A stretch of DNA of 64,000 nucleotides from Rhizobium sp. BK313 (lineage in GTDB: Bacteria > Pseudomonadota > Alphaproteobacteria > Rhizobiales > Rhizobiaceae): NCBI RefSeq assembly GCF_014193655.1, contig NZ_JACHZQ010000001.1, positions 1,364,001 to 1,428,000 on the forward strand. The letters run 5' to 3'. The first letter of the stretch is position 1, and every line of letters begins with the position of its first letter. Both the position numbers and the translations under genes were made by a program. Below, piece by piece: positions 26,780 to 35,993 of this stretch. Below the pieces are notes generated by a model. The model was not told the origin of the DNA, made no database searches, and was given only the letters and a program-made list of their open reading frames with translations.

Positions 26780-27619
26780 TTGGATTTCAAAGAATTATCC
26801 TACGCCAATGAACGGGATACGCGCATCAAGCGCTGGTTCATCCGCTCGATCGAAGGCCTGTCCGGCCGCGATCGTTATGCCCGACTCTACGACATCTGGC
26901 GCAGCGACATTGTCGGCAAGAGCGAGCGTATCTTCGGCAAGATGCTCGATCTCATCGATGTGCGCCTGGTTGCCAAGGGCGAATGGCCACCGCGCGAAAT
27001 TCCGGATGCGCCGATCGTTATCGTCGCCAACCATCCCTTCGGTATCGGCGACGGCATCGCCGTCCTGGCGCTGGCCGAACAACTCGGCCGTCCGTTCAAG
27101 GTGCTAATCAACAACGAGCTGCTGAAAGTGCCTGAGATGAACGACTATTCGCTGCCGGTTTCCTTCGAGGAAACCAAGGAGGCGATGGCGATCAACATGA
27201 AAACACGCCACGAGGCCGTTCGTCTCCTCAAGGAAGGCACCACGATCATCGTTTTTCCGGCCGGCGGTGTCGCGACGGCCAAGAAGGGATTCGGCCGCGC
27301 CGAGGACCTGCCGTGGAAAATCTTTCCGGCAAAACTCATTCAATCGGCGCGGGCCAGCGTCATTCCGATCTATTTCGAAGGGCAGAACGGCCGGCTGTTC
27401 CACCTCGCCAGCCGCGTGTCGATGACGCTGCGCATTTCGCTGTTGATCCGCGAATTCCGGCGCCTTTCCGGCAGCACCATCACCGCGCACGTCGGCAGGC
27501 TGATGAGCTGGGAGGCGCTCAGCGAGGGGAACGACCGTAAGGATCTACTGTCGAAGCTCTACAGCGCGGTGTTTTCCATGGCGCCACCGAGGCGGGCATT
27601 GCGGAAAAAAGTCAGCTAA
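26780..27619 (+). CDS. Lysophospholipid acyltransferase-like protein
   Basis: A 279-residue protein of the PlsC/LPLAT superfamily. The HX4D motif is in VANHPFGIGDGIAVL and the acceptor-site motif in TIIVFPAGGVATAKKGFGR, with a further block IPIYFEGQNGRLFHL. It should transfer acyl chains to a lysolipid at the inner membrane. Start taken as TTG 26780 (MDFKELSYAN); no ATG fits better. It is convergent with the next gene. The exact substrate (glycerolipid or ornithine lipid) is unknown. Confidence 0.85.
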   Translation: MDFKELSYANERDTRIKRWFIRSIEGLSGRDRYARLYDIWRSDIVGKSERIFGKMLDLIDVRLVAKGEWPPREIPDAPIVIVANHPFGIGDGIAVLALAEQLGRPFKVLINNELLKVPEMNDYSLPVSFEETKEAMAINMKTRHEAVRLLKEGTTIIVFPAGGVATAKKGFGRAEDLPWKIFPAKLIQSARASVIPIYFEGQNGRLFHLASRVSMTLRISLLIREFRRLSGSTITAHVGRLMSWEALSEGNDRKDLLSKLYSAVFSMAPPRRALRKKVS

Positions 27620-27659
27620 GCTTGGCGCTGAAAGCGATGAGTCGGCGCCCACGGCAGCC

Positions 27660-28784
27660 TCAATCCATGCTCTCGCCGTCATCCCCGCCGGCCGGTGCCA
27701 ATTGCTCGTAAGTCGGCAATGGATGCTTTTGGCTTGAGGCGCCCGGCTGTGTCTGCGGGACCTGGTTTTGCTGCACTTGTGGCGGCGGGATGGGGATCTG
27801 CTGCGCCGGCTGCTGATCGTTGGCGTCCTGCGGCTGCTGTTCCTTCATCAGCACTTCGACATCGGTGTTCGTGCCGGCTGCAACGGTGAAGTCGCGTTGG
27901 TAAATCTTGTCCTTGTTGCGGGCGACGGCCGTATATTGGCCCTCGGCAAGCACCATAGTCGGGAAGGCACTGAGGCTTTCGCCGACGATATCGCCGGCAG
28001 ACGTCAGGATCGACCAGGCGGTATCGGCGATCGCCTCGCCGCCGGCGTCCGACACCAGCTTGAAAGTGATCTTCGCCGCTTTGTGCTGGATCGTCGCTTC
28101 AGTCACCTTGCCGGCTTCCACCTGGATATCGGCACGGATGACGGCGTTGACGGCACCATATTCGGAGACAACGTGATAGGTGCCGGCGCTAAGGCCTACA
28201 AGCGTGTTCGGCTTGACGTCGGACATGACAAGGCCGCGCTCGCCGTCTTCCTTCGCATCGCTGGAATAGATCGAAAAGCTCAACTCGTCCGGCGGGATGC
28301 GCACGTCGGACCCGGAAACGGCATTCAGCACCATGCCGCCGGCATCGAGCACCATGGTCTGCTTCTGCAGCACTCCGCTTTCGGGGACAGTAAGCTTTTT
28401 GGTGACGCCGGCGCGGCCGAAGGAGACGTTGACGAAATAATCGCCGGGAAGAAGATGGAAGGAAGCCGAACCGCCTTTCGAGCTCGCGACCAGTGGCAGC
28501 TTGCCGTCGGCGCCGGCGAAAGGACTGAAGACATACCAGGAAAGGCCCTGCAACTGGGGGCCGCCGTCAGACGCCAGCTTGGCCTCAAGCGAGACGTCGC
28601 GCAGCGTTTGAGCAGGAGAACGTTCGCCGCCCGGCGCTATGAAGGCGTTGAGCTTCGGCATCTTGACGCTGCCGTCGAGCTGCTTGAATTCCTGAAAGGC
28701 ATCTTCCGCCGAGGCAACGGTGCTCAGGCTCGCGAGCATCGCGAAAGCCGTGCCCAATCGGCGAGCGGATGAAATGCCTGACAT
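27660..28784 (-). CDS. Exported repeat-containing protein of unknown function
   Basis: A 374-residue protein with an N-terminal signal peptide (MLASLSTVASA), then two or three beta-rich units with recurring LxxGxYxVxxxxG patterns (LLPGDYFVNVSFGRAG; GLSAGTYHVVSEYGAV; LAEGQYTAVARNKD), resembling carboxypeptidase-regulatory or Ig-like modules. The last 60 residues are Gln/Pro-rich and probably disordered. The ATG at 28784 places the signal at the N-terminus. No function is known; a structural periplasmic role fits. Confidence 0.78.
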   Translation of the reverse strand: MSGISSARRLGTAFAMLASLSTVASAEDAFQEFKQLDGSVKMPKLNAFIAPGGERSPAQTLRDVSLEAKLASDGGPQLQGLSWYVFSPFAGADGKLPLVASSKGGSASFHLLPGDYFVNVSFGRAGVTKKLTVPESGVLQKQTMVLDAGGMVLNAVSGSDVRIPPDELSFSIYSSDAKEDGERGLVMSDVKPNTLVGLSAGTYHVVSEYGAVNAVIRADIQVEAGKVTEATIQHKAAKITFKLVSDAGGEAIADTAWSILTSAGDIVGESLSAFPTMVLAEGQYTAVARNKDKIYQRDFTVAAGTNTDVEVLMKEQQPQDANDQQPAQQIPIPPPQVQQNQVPQTQPGASSQKHPLPTYEQLAPAGGDDGESMD

Positions 28785-28894
28785 GAGTTCCCAACCGATT
28801 GACTTCCGGTAAAACACAGGCCACTTCAAGACCAATGCGGTGGCAAATTCAAGACCCACTTCCTCCCGCGCATGAAAATGAGAGCAATCATTCC

Positions 28895-29482
28895 ATGAAA
28901 ACCGATATCAAGCTGGTTGACTATCTGGCGGTGCGCCGATCCATTCCTGCTTTTCAAATGATGGAACCCGGCCCGGACAAGGCCGAAATCGAAGATATCC
29001 TGCGGCTCGCTTCGCGCGTCCCGGATCACGGCAAGCTGGCCCCCTGGCGCTTCATCGTATACCGCGGCGAGGAGCGGGCGCGGATCGGCGAAGAGTTGTT
29101 GAAGCTGGCATTGGAAGTCAAGCCGGACTTGTCCGAAGAGATGATCCAGGTCGAGCGCACGCGTTTCACCCGCGCGCCGGTTGTCATTGGTGTCGTCAGC
29201 AAGGCGGGACCGCATTTCAAGATCCCCGAATGGGAACAGTTGATGTCAGTCGGTGCTCTTTGCCTCAACCTGCTGATCTCGGCAAATGCGCATGGCTGGG
29301 TGTCGAACTGGCTGACCGAATGGTTCGCCTATGACGAGCGTGCTTATCCGTTGCTGGGCGTTCAACCAGGCGAAAAGGTCGCCGGTTTCATCCATATCGG
29401 CTCTTCCGACTTCCCGTCGACAGAGCGCCCACGCCCGGAACTGACGGAGACCGTGACCTGGGTCGGCGGGAAGGACACGTGA
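28895..29482 (+). CDS. Nitroreductase-family flavoprotein
   Basis: A 195-residue FMN-dependent nitroreductase-fold enzyme, with the FMN-binding motif VRRSIPAF and [18 protein letters not shown], and the C-terminal [10 protein letters not shown]. It should reduce nitro or quinone compounds with NAD(P)H in the cytoplasm. The start at 28895 ([11 protein letters not shown]) follows a weak site. Its stop overlaps the start of the flavin reductase (TGATG), so the two are coupled and may act together on one substrate. Confidence 0.9.
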   Translation: MKTDIKLVDYLAVRRSIPAFQMMEPGPDKAEIEDILRLASRVPDHGKLAPWRFIVYRGEERARIGEELLKLALEVKPDLSEEMIQVERTRFTRAPVVIGVVSKAGPHFKIPEWEQLMSVGALCLNLLISANAHGWVSNWLTEWFAYDERAYPLLGVQPGEKVAGFIHIGSSDFPSTERPRPELTETVTWVGGKDT

Positions 29483-30087
29483 TGTTCTACACGACAGACA
29501 CCAATCAGCATGGTTTGGCCCATGATCCCTTCAAGGCCATCGTCGCGCCACGTCCGATCGGCTGGATCGGCAGCAAGGGCCGCGACGGCTCGCTCAACCT
29601 GTCCCCCTATTCCTTCTTCAATGCAGTCAGCGACCGGCCGAAGCTGGTGATGTTCTCTTCTGCCGGCAGAAAGGACAGCGTCCGCAATGTCGAAGAAACC
29701 GGTGTCTTCACCGCCAATTTCGTCAGCCGCAATCTCATCGAGAAGATGAATCATTCATCGATCGCCGTGCCCTACGGCATCGACGAGTTCTCGCTGGCCG
29801 GACTGACCGCCGAACCCGGTAGACTGGTCGACGCGCCCTATGTAGCCGAAGCTTTTGCCGTACTCGAATGCCGGGTGACAGAGGTCATGCAGCCCAAGGG
29901 CCTCAACGGTGAGCCATCGGAAAATATCATGGTCTTCGGCCAGGTCGTCGGCATCCATATCGATGAAGCGATCATTCGGGATGGCCGGCTCGACATGGCG
30001 CTCGCGCGGCCCGTCGCGCGCATGGGCTACATGGACTACAGCGAAGGCAGCGACGTCTTCGAACTGCTGCGGCCGAAAGCGCCATGA
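29482..30087 (+). CDS. Flavin reductase-like FMN-binding protein
   Basis: A 201-residue protein with the flavin-reductase-like split-barrel: FKAIVAPRPIGWIGSKGRDG, then NLSPYSFFNAVSDRPKLVMF, typical of this FMN-binding family. It may supply reduced flavin or act on its own. ATG 29482 overlaps the upstream stop by one base; a GTG at 29479 is also possible. Pairing with the nitroreductase suggests a common redox function. Confidence 0.9.
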   Translation: MFYTTDTNQHGLAHDPFKAIVAPRPIGWIGSKGRDGSLNLSPYSFFNAVSDRPKLVMFSSAGRKDSVRNVEETGVFTANFVSRNLIEKMNHSSIAVPYGIDEFSLAGLTAEPGRLVDAPYVAEAFAVLECRVTEVMQPKGLNGEPSENIMVFGQVVGIHIDEAIIRDGRLDMALARPVARMGYMDYSEGSDVFELLRPKAP

Positions 30088-30216
30088 TATCGACGCCGTC
30101 TCGTTCGCGCATTAGTGGTTAATAAACAAGGTAAACGGCCCGTAAACCTTTCGTCGTTAACGTATCCGATGTGAGTTTGCGGGTCGGGAATCGTCCCGCC
30201 GATATCGGGGCGTTAC

Positions 30217-31356
30217 GTGATCATAGAAGCATTTCTTCGTTGGGCCGAGACCGCCAAGGCAGAGAGCAGGGCGAGGGCGGCCAATGCCCTTGGCCGCGCC
30301 TATCTGCAATCGGAAATGCCGCGAGAAGAGCGTGCCGCCGCCGAGATGGCGATGACTTATATGCTTGACGACCCGTCGCCGCGCGTGCGCCTGGCGCTTG
30401 CCGAAGCCGTGGCGCGCTCTTCGAATACGCCGCGTAACGTCATACTGCCACTGGCGGAGGATCAGCCAGAGATTGCGGGGCAGGTTATTCTTTTTTCGCC
30501 TGTGTTCACCGACGCCGATCTTGTCGATCTTGTACTACGTGGCAGCGACGTGACGCGCGTCCTGATCGCATCGCGCGGACGAGTGTCCCGATCGGTTTCC
30601 GCGGCGCTTGCCGAAATCGGCGGTGAGACCGAAATCCTTTGCCTGCTGGAAAACGACGGCGCCTCGTTGTCGCGCACCTCGCTGAAACGGATTGCCGAGC
30701 GCCTCGGCGATCACGCTGATATCCGCGGTCTGCTTCTCAACCGCGATGCTTTGCCTTCGGATGTCCGGCACCTGTTGATGCGGCATGTCAGCGAAGCATT
30801 GGCAGGCTCAAGTCTGATCCAGGCCACGATTGGTACAGGCAGGTTGCAACACATAAGTCGCGAGGCCAGCGAGGCAGCCACGGTTTCCATAGCCGGGACA
30901 GTACAGCACGAGGACATTGCTGATCTAGTCGAGCACCTACGGCAATCCGGCTGGTTGACGCCGGCTTTTCTCATGCATGCGCTTTGTTCCGGCAAGGTGG
31001 ACTTCTTCGCCGGTGCAATCACCAACCTGTCTGCCTGCGATGAGCGGCGCGTCCGCTCCATCCTTTCCACCGGCCGCGTCTATGCCGTCCGTGCACTGTA
31101 CGAGTCCGCCGGCCTGTCGCGCGACATCAGCATCGTCTTTGTCGAGGCGACATTGATCTGGCGTGAGGCATCCCGCACCAATGGTGGCACCATGCTGGAA
31201 AATGTTTCGGCCCGGCTCATGCGCAAATTCCGTCTTGCCGAACAGTCGCCTGCCGCTGCAATACAATTGCTCGATATGGTGGAGAAGCTCGCCAACGCCG
31301 AGCGACGGCAGACGGCGCGGACATTCGCGGCACTGGCGGCTCTTGCGGCGGCGTGA
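30217..31356 (+). CDS. DUF2336 family protein
   Basis: A 379-residue protein with the DUF2336 profile: helical HEAT-like repeats in the first 150 residues (YMLDDPSPRVRLALAEAVAR; ILPLAEDQPEIAGQVILFSP) and a helical C-terminal half. No enzymatic motif or signal is visible. The family is found in alphaproteobacteria with unclear function. The start is GTG 30217, just after the AAC-rich leader. The stop overlaps the GNAT gene start. Confidence 0.88.
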   Translation: MIIEAFLRWAETAKAESRARAANALGRAYLQSEMPREERAAAEMAMTYMLDDPSPRVRLALAEAVARSSNTPRNVILPLAEDQPEIAGQVILFSPVFTDADLVDLVLRGSDVTRVLIASRGRVSRSVSAALAEIGGETEILCLLENDGASLSRTSLKRIAERLGDHADIRGLLLNRDALPSDVRHLLMRHVSEALAGSSLIQATIGTGRLQHISREASEAATVSIAGTVQHEDIADLVEHLRQSGWLTPAFLMHALCSGKVDFFAGAITNLSACDERRVRSILSTGRVYAVRALYESAGLSRDISIVFVEATLIWREASRTNGGTMLENVSARLMRKFRLAEQSPAAAIQLLDMVEKLANAERRQTARTFAALAALAAA

Positions 31357-31847
31357 TATCGATCCGCTATTGTAGCTTTTTGGGATTTGCCTTGCCGCTG
31401 ACGATTACCGTTGAATCACCGCGCCAGGATGGTGTTATCCGTCTCCTCGACATGTCGAGTGCCTATGCACAATCGCTTTATCCGCCGGAGAGCAACCACT
31501 TGCTCGATCTCAAGTCACTGGAGAGACCTGAAGTAACCTTCTGGGTCGCGCGGCTTGATGGCGATATTGTCGGCTGCTGCGCGCTGGTCGAGGCAGACGA
31601 TGGCACCGCAGAGATCAAGCGCATGTTTGTCGACCCGCTTGCCAGGGGACGCAACGTCGCACGGATGCTGATGGAAGCACTGGAAAATAAGGCGACGGAA
31701 AGAAAGCTGACGGCGCTGCGGCTCGAAACCGGCATATACCAGCCAGAGGCAATCGGCCTCTATCGCAAGTTCGGTTATACCGAGATTGGACCGTTCGGCA
31801 GCTACGAGCCTGATCCGCTCAGCCTGTTCATGGAAAAGACGCTTTAG
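31353..31847 (+). CDS. GNAT-family N-acetyltransferase
   Basis: A 164-residue acetyltransferase with the GNAT core: VARLDGDIVGCCALVE, then IKRMFVDPLARGRNVARMLM, whose RGRNVA is the acetyl-CoA pyrophosphate loop, and YRKFGYTEIGPFG. GTG 31353 overlaps the DUF2336 stop; a TTG at 31392 (MPLTITVESPRQDGV) matches the usual N-terminus of this subgroup and may be the real start. Substrate unknown. Confidence 0.88.
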   Translation: MISIRYCSFLGFALPLTITVESPRQDGVIRLLDMSSAYAQSLYPPESNHLLDLKSLERPEVTFWVARLDGDIVGCCALVEADDGTAEIKRMFVDPLARGRNVARMLMEALENKATERKLTALRLETGIYQPEAIGLYRKFGYTEIGPFGSYEPDPLSLFMEKTL

Positions 31848-31855
31848 AAGCCGGG

Positions 31856-33034
31856 TCAGCCGTCCGAACCATCCCTGATACGCAGTTGCAGTTCCGGCTC
31901 TTGGGCGTGCTGTTCCTCGGTCAATTCCGCCTCGCGGATCCATTCACGCCAGATGGCGACGATGATGGCCATGAGCACCGGGCCGATGAACAGGCCGAGG
32001 AATCCCATGGTCTTGACGCCGCCGACGAGGCCGAAAAAGGTCGGCAGGAAGGGCAGCTTGATCGGGCCGCCAACGAGTTTCGGCCGCAGCGTCTTATCGA
32101 CGATGAAGAGTTCGACCGTGCCCCAGACGAACAGCCCAACGCCGGCCCAATGCGAGCCGCTGGCGAGCAGATAGATGGAGACGAGCGACATGGAGAGCGG
32201 CGCACCGCCAGGCACCAGCGCCATGACCCCGGTCAGGACGCCGAGGGTGACTGCCGATGGCGCGCCCGCGATCCAATAGGCGACGCCAAGCACGACGCCT
32301 TCGCCGATGGCGATCAGCGTCATGCCCATGACCGTGGAGCTGATCGTCGCCGGGACTACGCGGGAAATGCGCTCCCAGCGGTTCGGCAGGATACGTTCAC
32401 CCAAAAGATCGACCTGACGGACGAATTTGGCCCCATCACGGTATATGAAGAACAGGGCGATCAGCATGAACAGCAAGGTCAATACAACATGGAAGGCGCC
32501 ACCGCCGGCGGCAAGCACCGCCCGGTAGATATTGCCGATGTGAGCGCCGCTGACCAGCTGTGCCAATTCGCCGATGGAACCGGGGCTGCCGACATATTGC
32601 GTCCACTGATCGCCAAGCCAGGAGCCGATTATCGGCAGCGCCAGAATCCACTGCGGCGGCGGGGCACCATCTCGGTTGACATGCACAGCCCAGGCAAACC
32701 ATACGCGCACTTCGCCGACCATATAGATGGCCGAAAGCACGATTGGCAGCACCAGGAAGGTGACAATGAAGGCAATGGCGATGGTGGCCGCAAGCGTCGT
32801 ATTCCCGTTGGTGCGGCGTACGAGATCGCTATAAAGCGGCCAGGTGGCAAAACCGATCACCGCCGCGGCCAGCACGGGAATGAGAAAACCGTAGAAGAAA
32901 TAGATGCCGGCAGCGGCAATCAGGATCAGCAGCCAACGTGCCGCCGAAATCGACGGAATAAGAGCCATGCGCGGATGCGCGGTCGGCCCCAGCCACCGCG
33001 GCTCCCTCGGCTTATGACGTTCGAATACACCCAC
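31856..33034 (-). CDS. AI-2E family transporter
   Basis: A polytopic protein with eight hydrophobic segments and the AI-2E/PerM signature region (LLFMLIALFFIYRDGAKFVR; GVVLGVAYWIAGAPSAVTLG; ALVPGGAPLSMSLVSIYLLA). Members export signals, cations or unknown solutes; the solute cannot be inferred. It converges with the GNAT gene. The start is uncertain: GTG 33034, or ATG 32968 (MALIPSISAARWL), which lies just before the first membrane segment. Confidence 0.88.
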   Translation of the reverse strand: MGVFERHKPREPRWLGPTAHPRMALIPSISAARWLLILIAAAGIYFFYGFLIPVLAAAVIGFATWPLYSDLVRRTNGNTTLAATIAIAFIVTFLVLPIVLSAIYMVGEVRVWFAWAVHVNRDGAPPPQWILALPIIGSWLGDQWTQYVGSPGSIGELAQLVSGAHIGNIYRAVLAAGGGAFHVVLTLLFMLIALFFIYRDGAKFVRQVDLLGERILPNRWERISRVVPATISSTVMGMTLIAIGEGVVLGVAYWIAGAPSAVTLGVLTGVMALVPGGAPLSMSLVSIYLLASGSHWAGVGLFVWGTVELFIVDKTLRPKLVGGPIKLPFLPTFFGLVGGVKTMGFLGLFIGPVLMAIIVAIWREWIREAELTEEQHAQEPELQLRIRDGSDG

Positions 33035-33173
33035 CGGACTTGCTTCACTCTTTTTATTAGATCAACCGGTTATGGGCTATGATCTGGGCTGTTTCAAGGG
33101 CCACCACCTGAAAGCCTATATAATCCGTTGCCGTGACAGCCAGACGACTACCGATGCGAGAGTAGACGCCCGG

Positions 33174-34310
33174 TTATTGCGGCCGATGGATCACCTTGAA
33201 GGCAAAGAACTGCGTCTTCTGCGTCGGGTTGAAATTGTTGTCGGCAACGAAGATCAGCACATCCGTGCCATCCTTCGCCTTGCCGAAGGAGACACCCTCG
33301 ATATTGTCGGGTGCAAGGCCGAGCGCGCGCAGATCCATCACCTGGGTCTTGCGCACGGGCACGATGCGCTGGTCGGTCTTGGCCAAGGATGGAATGTTCG
33401 AAATATCGGTCGCGCCCTCGAGATCGAACATGTTGATGACGACGGAATTGCCGACATCCTGCGCATAGCCGCGTTCGATCGACAGCACGTGCCGGTCGTC
33501 CAGCGCCAGGATTTCCGACATGCCGAAATCACTCCAGCCGCCGGGTTTGGCGGCCGCCTGCGGGATCGGAGAGACCGGATAGACATATTGCGCTTTCTGC
33601 TCGCCCGTGGCCGCGTCGTAGCGGATCAGGCGGGCAAGCGCGCCATTGGTCAGCGTCGTCATCGGGCCGTCCTGATAGAGCGCGGATTCCATGCCGACGA
33701 GAAGGTCGCCACCCGAGAGGAAGGTCAAGTCCTCAAAAGCAAGGTTGTCGCGGATGCCCGTGCTCTTGTCCGCGGTCGGCGCAAAGCCAGCCGGCAGCGG
33801 CAGTTCGCGCACGAAGCTGCCGTCGCGATTGGCGACCCGCACGAAAGGCGGCAACAGCGCTTTGCCGTCGCCTTCGCTGCTCCAGTAGATGCCATCCTTG
33901 CCGATGCGGATCGACTCGGAATCAACCGTACGAATAGCGAAAGGCTGGCCGTTCTTATCCTTCAGCGTCACGTGATCGAGAACCGTCACGCCCTTGAGGC
34001 CGGCGGCGCTGACATCGATATCGAGATCGTAAAAGCGCGCCGGCGCTTTTTCGGAGCGGTCGTCGCTGATGGAGATGTAGTGGCCGGTCGAAGGATCGAA
34101 GTCGATGCCCGAGAGCCCGCCGACTTCAACGCCGTTTTCCATGAAGCCCGTCGGAATGTCGTATTCACCAAGATAGGAGAGGCTGACGCCAGCCTTGCAG
34201 TCGCCGAAGGGGCAGGGAACGTCGATCACGCTACCGATATCCGTGGCGCGGGCGGCGACGGAGCCGAGAAGGAAAACAGCGGCGGCGGTCATCAAAGAGG
34301 GCTTCAACAT
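33174..34310 (-). CDS. Esterase-like activity of phytase family protein
   Basis: A 378-residue exported protein (signal ending near VAARA) of the phytase-like esterase family, predicted six-bladed beta-propeller. Blades are marked by VGGLSGIDFDPSTGHYISIS, VDSESIRIGKDGIYWSSEGD and LAFEDLTFLSGGDLLVGMES, the acidic residues being Ca2+ or substrate ligands in the family. It probably hydrolyses phosphoesters in the periplasm. It is the last intact backbone gene before the degraded region. Confidence 0.9.
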   Translation of the reverse strand: MLKPSLMTAAAVFLLGSVAARATDIGSVIDVPCPFGDCKAGVSLSYLGEYDIPTGFMENGVEVGGLSGIDFDPSTGHYISISDDRSEKAPARFYDLDIDVSAAGLKGVTVLDHVTLKDKNGQPFAIRTVDSESIRIGKDGIYWSSEGDGKALLPPFVRVANRDGSFVRELPLPAGFAPTADKSTGIRDNLAFEDLTFLSGGDLLVGMESALYQDGPMTTLTNGALARLIRYDAATGEQKAQYVYPVSPIPQAAAKPGGWSDFGMSEILALDDRHVLSIERGYAQDVGNSVVINMFDLEGATDISNIPSLAKTDQRIVPVRKTQVMDLRALGLAPDNIEGVSFGKAKDGTDVLIFVADNNFNPTQKTQFFAFKVIHRPQ

Positions 34311-34584
34311 GGCGATATCGTCAGATCCGGATTCACGAGTTGGCGGGTGCGCAGAGATGCCGCATCTATGCATCCCCCCGTGACGCTTTCGTTACGGATA
34401 TCAGCCAATTCAACAAAATTATCGCGATGTCGCTTTTTGCCGCAGCAAAGGACTACCGCTGTCATGAGAAAACTATCAACGTACTGGCCATCGTGCCTGT
34501 AACCCATTGATATCCAGGGTCGTAGATACGAAAACGCACCGAGATTTGGCCAATTAAGCCCCCAAAAATGGCCAACGAAATCGG

Positions 34585-34616
34585 GCAAAAGAAAAGCCGG
34601 GTCAAAATACCCGGCT
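34585..34616 (-). terminator. Rho-independent terminator on the - strand
   Basis: Stem AGCCGGGT (34595-34602) with ACCCGGCT (34609-34616), 6-nt loop, and TTTTCTTTT following on the - strand. It lies 33 bp after the stop of the small secreted-protein frame at 34650. The stretch 34311-34584 shows no gene. Confidence 0.8.
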
Positions 34617-34649
34617 CGAAATTCAGAGGAAGTTTTGGGCGGATAGCAC

Positions 34650-34837
34650 TTAGCGGCGGTAGAAGGGCATTTCCGGAATTATGTGGCAAATGCCACCACA
34701 CTGATCCATTGAAGGTGGGCCATCGCGGAAACCATCGACGGTTCGAGCTTGGGCAGCATCAGCTCCAAAGAGGAGTTGGATTGTGTTTCGGCAAAGACTT
34801 AGAAGCGTTGGTCGCAGTCGCCAGCAAATACCGCTCG
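34650..34837 (-). pseudogene. Small secreted-protein gene, apparently startless
   Basis: The frame reads a hydrophobic stretch ending LLFGADAAQA, like a signal peptide, then a 33-residue mature part ending in CGGICHIIPEMPFYRR before TAA at 34650. A strong terminator follows. But between 34650 and 34837 there is no in-frame ATG, GTG or TTG before the hydrophobic stretch, and the only ATG (34898) lies beyond a large inverted repeat. I read it as the 3' part of a real gene whose 5' end was lost or displaced. Confidence 0.4.
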
Positions 34838-34890
34838 AAAACGAGATGCCGGGACAGATATGGAAGAACGCCTTCCCGGCATCTCGTTTT
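34838..34890. repeat. 17-bp perfect inverted repeat, 19-nt loop
   Basis: AAAACGAGATGCCGGGA at 34838-34854 is exactly complementary to 34874-34890. Both arms end in four T on the outward strand, so it could terminate transcription in both directions, or be a miniature mobile element that cut the small gene. The following 34900-35400 carries no gene I can support. Confidence 0.7.
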
Positions 34891-35405
34891 AAACACATAT
34901 GTCAGCGCCCTGAGTTCGGAGCACCTATTTTTTTTCACTAGCCGTGAACGCTGGCGGCAAGCCAGCGTCGTCGAGTCTCCTTTTCATTGTCCATTGACGA
35001 ACGCGATGCTTCCCAGCAGCCGATTTCTCGACGATCTGCGGCTCGATTTCCCTCTGAGGGTGCCCTTGTGAGGAGCTTCCCCGAATGAAGGCCTCGATCC
35101 GCCCATCCTCAATGAGCGCGTGCGTTCCGCCCCCGGATACCCGCGACATCTGCACGAGTTCGTGAACTCCCACGCAGCCGCGATGTTCGCGCGAGCAGAG
35201 GCCGCATTTCGTTCGGATCGACTCGGAGTGCTGAAATGGAACTGACCCGAAAATCGGTTCCACATTTAGGTAAGTAGCTGGGCCACTGAGCGGCCTTTTC
35301 TTTTGGGGCGCCGCCAACCCGCGGACGATCAAACTCGCGAAGTTTGCCGGGGCGGCCCCAGACCTAAAGCGAACTCGGCGGGCGCCGCTCTAAAGCATGT
35401 CGTAT

Positions 35406-35591
35406 TTACCGCCACTTCGGTCGATGTTCTACGTTGTATCTTAGTTCAGCGGCCGTCGCGAACGGCCCAAAGAGTTGAAGAAGGCGCACTTCGTTGTCGC
35501 TGCTTAGCTGGTTCCGCTCGCAGAAATCCTTGACGGCCCAAACACTGGCCGAGACGTCGCGAGTTACCTCTTGTGGCTGGATGCGCTGCAT
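35406..35591 (-). CDS. Small conserved-looking protein, 61 residues
   Basis: A 61-residue basic cytoplasmic protein, with WAVKDFCERNQL followed by LLQLFGPFATAAELRYNVEH and an end PKWR. Composition and spacing of Trp, Phe and Leu look like a real fold rather than chance, and the ATG at 35591 has an excellent GGGAGGAATTG ribosome site. Resembles small Rhizobium proteins I have seen without assigned function. A 20-bp palindrome lies about 80 bp upstream. Confidence 0.65.
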   Translation of the reverse strand: MQRIQPQEVTRDVSASVWAVKDFCERNQLSSDNEVRLLQLFGPFATAAELRYNVEHRPKWR

Positions 35592-35669
35592 TCAATTCCT
35601 CCCGTTGAACGCGGCGAACATACACAAGGCTATTTTAGAAGCAATTAAAATAAGACATGTCGAATGGAA

Positions 35670-35689
35670 AATGTCCGGTAACGGACATT
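35670..35689. promoter_or_regulatory. 20-bp palindrome, possible operator
   Basis: AATGTCCG and CGGACATT with GTAA between form a perfect 8-bp dyad with a 4-nt centre. Its size fits LuxR-type boxes and other dimeric regulators. It sits about 80 bp upstream of the 61-residue protein gene transcribed away from it. No LuxR gene is in the window. Confidence 0.4.
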
Positions 35690-35711
35690 CTCATTACCTC
35701 GCGTGCGCCTA

Positions 35712-35993
35712 GGCCGCTAAGTCTCAGAGCCTCATCAATCTCATTGTCCAATTCATCTCAGGCATCCTCCTGCGCGAACATCGGTCTTCCGGACTAAAAG
35801 GAAAAGTCGATCCTTTCCATTGACCAAGGATGCTTGCTCTTCGATGGGCAACTGAAAGACGCTAACGAGATTGCCCGCGACTTCACGGCTTTGATCGACC
35901 AGGTCCCATTTCTTTTCCTCGTTCAAAGTATAGAGGCAATCGCGGTTTGCGTTTGCCACCATAGGGCCTCCTGGAAATTCCTTGGGCGGGTTC
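35712..35993 (-). pseudogene. Duplicated 3' end of the propeller-like gene
   Basis: Positions 35712-35993 repeat 50143-50424, most bases being identical. The - strand frame ends with the same C-terminal ~80 residues as the intact gene at 50184-51323 (NPPKEFPGGPMVANANRD, then LYTLNEEKKWDLVDQSREVA, LVNGKDRLFLLVRKTD). Upstream of 35994 the sequence is unrelated, so only a fragment is present. The rest of 35994-36395 shows no gene I can support. Confidence 0.8.

Noticed and set aside
31886..34502. Long + strand frames opposite the AI-2E and phytase-like genes
   Set aside because: Acidic and His-rich low-complexity translations without domains, exactly antisense to clear genes.
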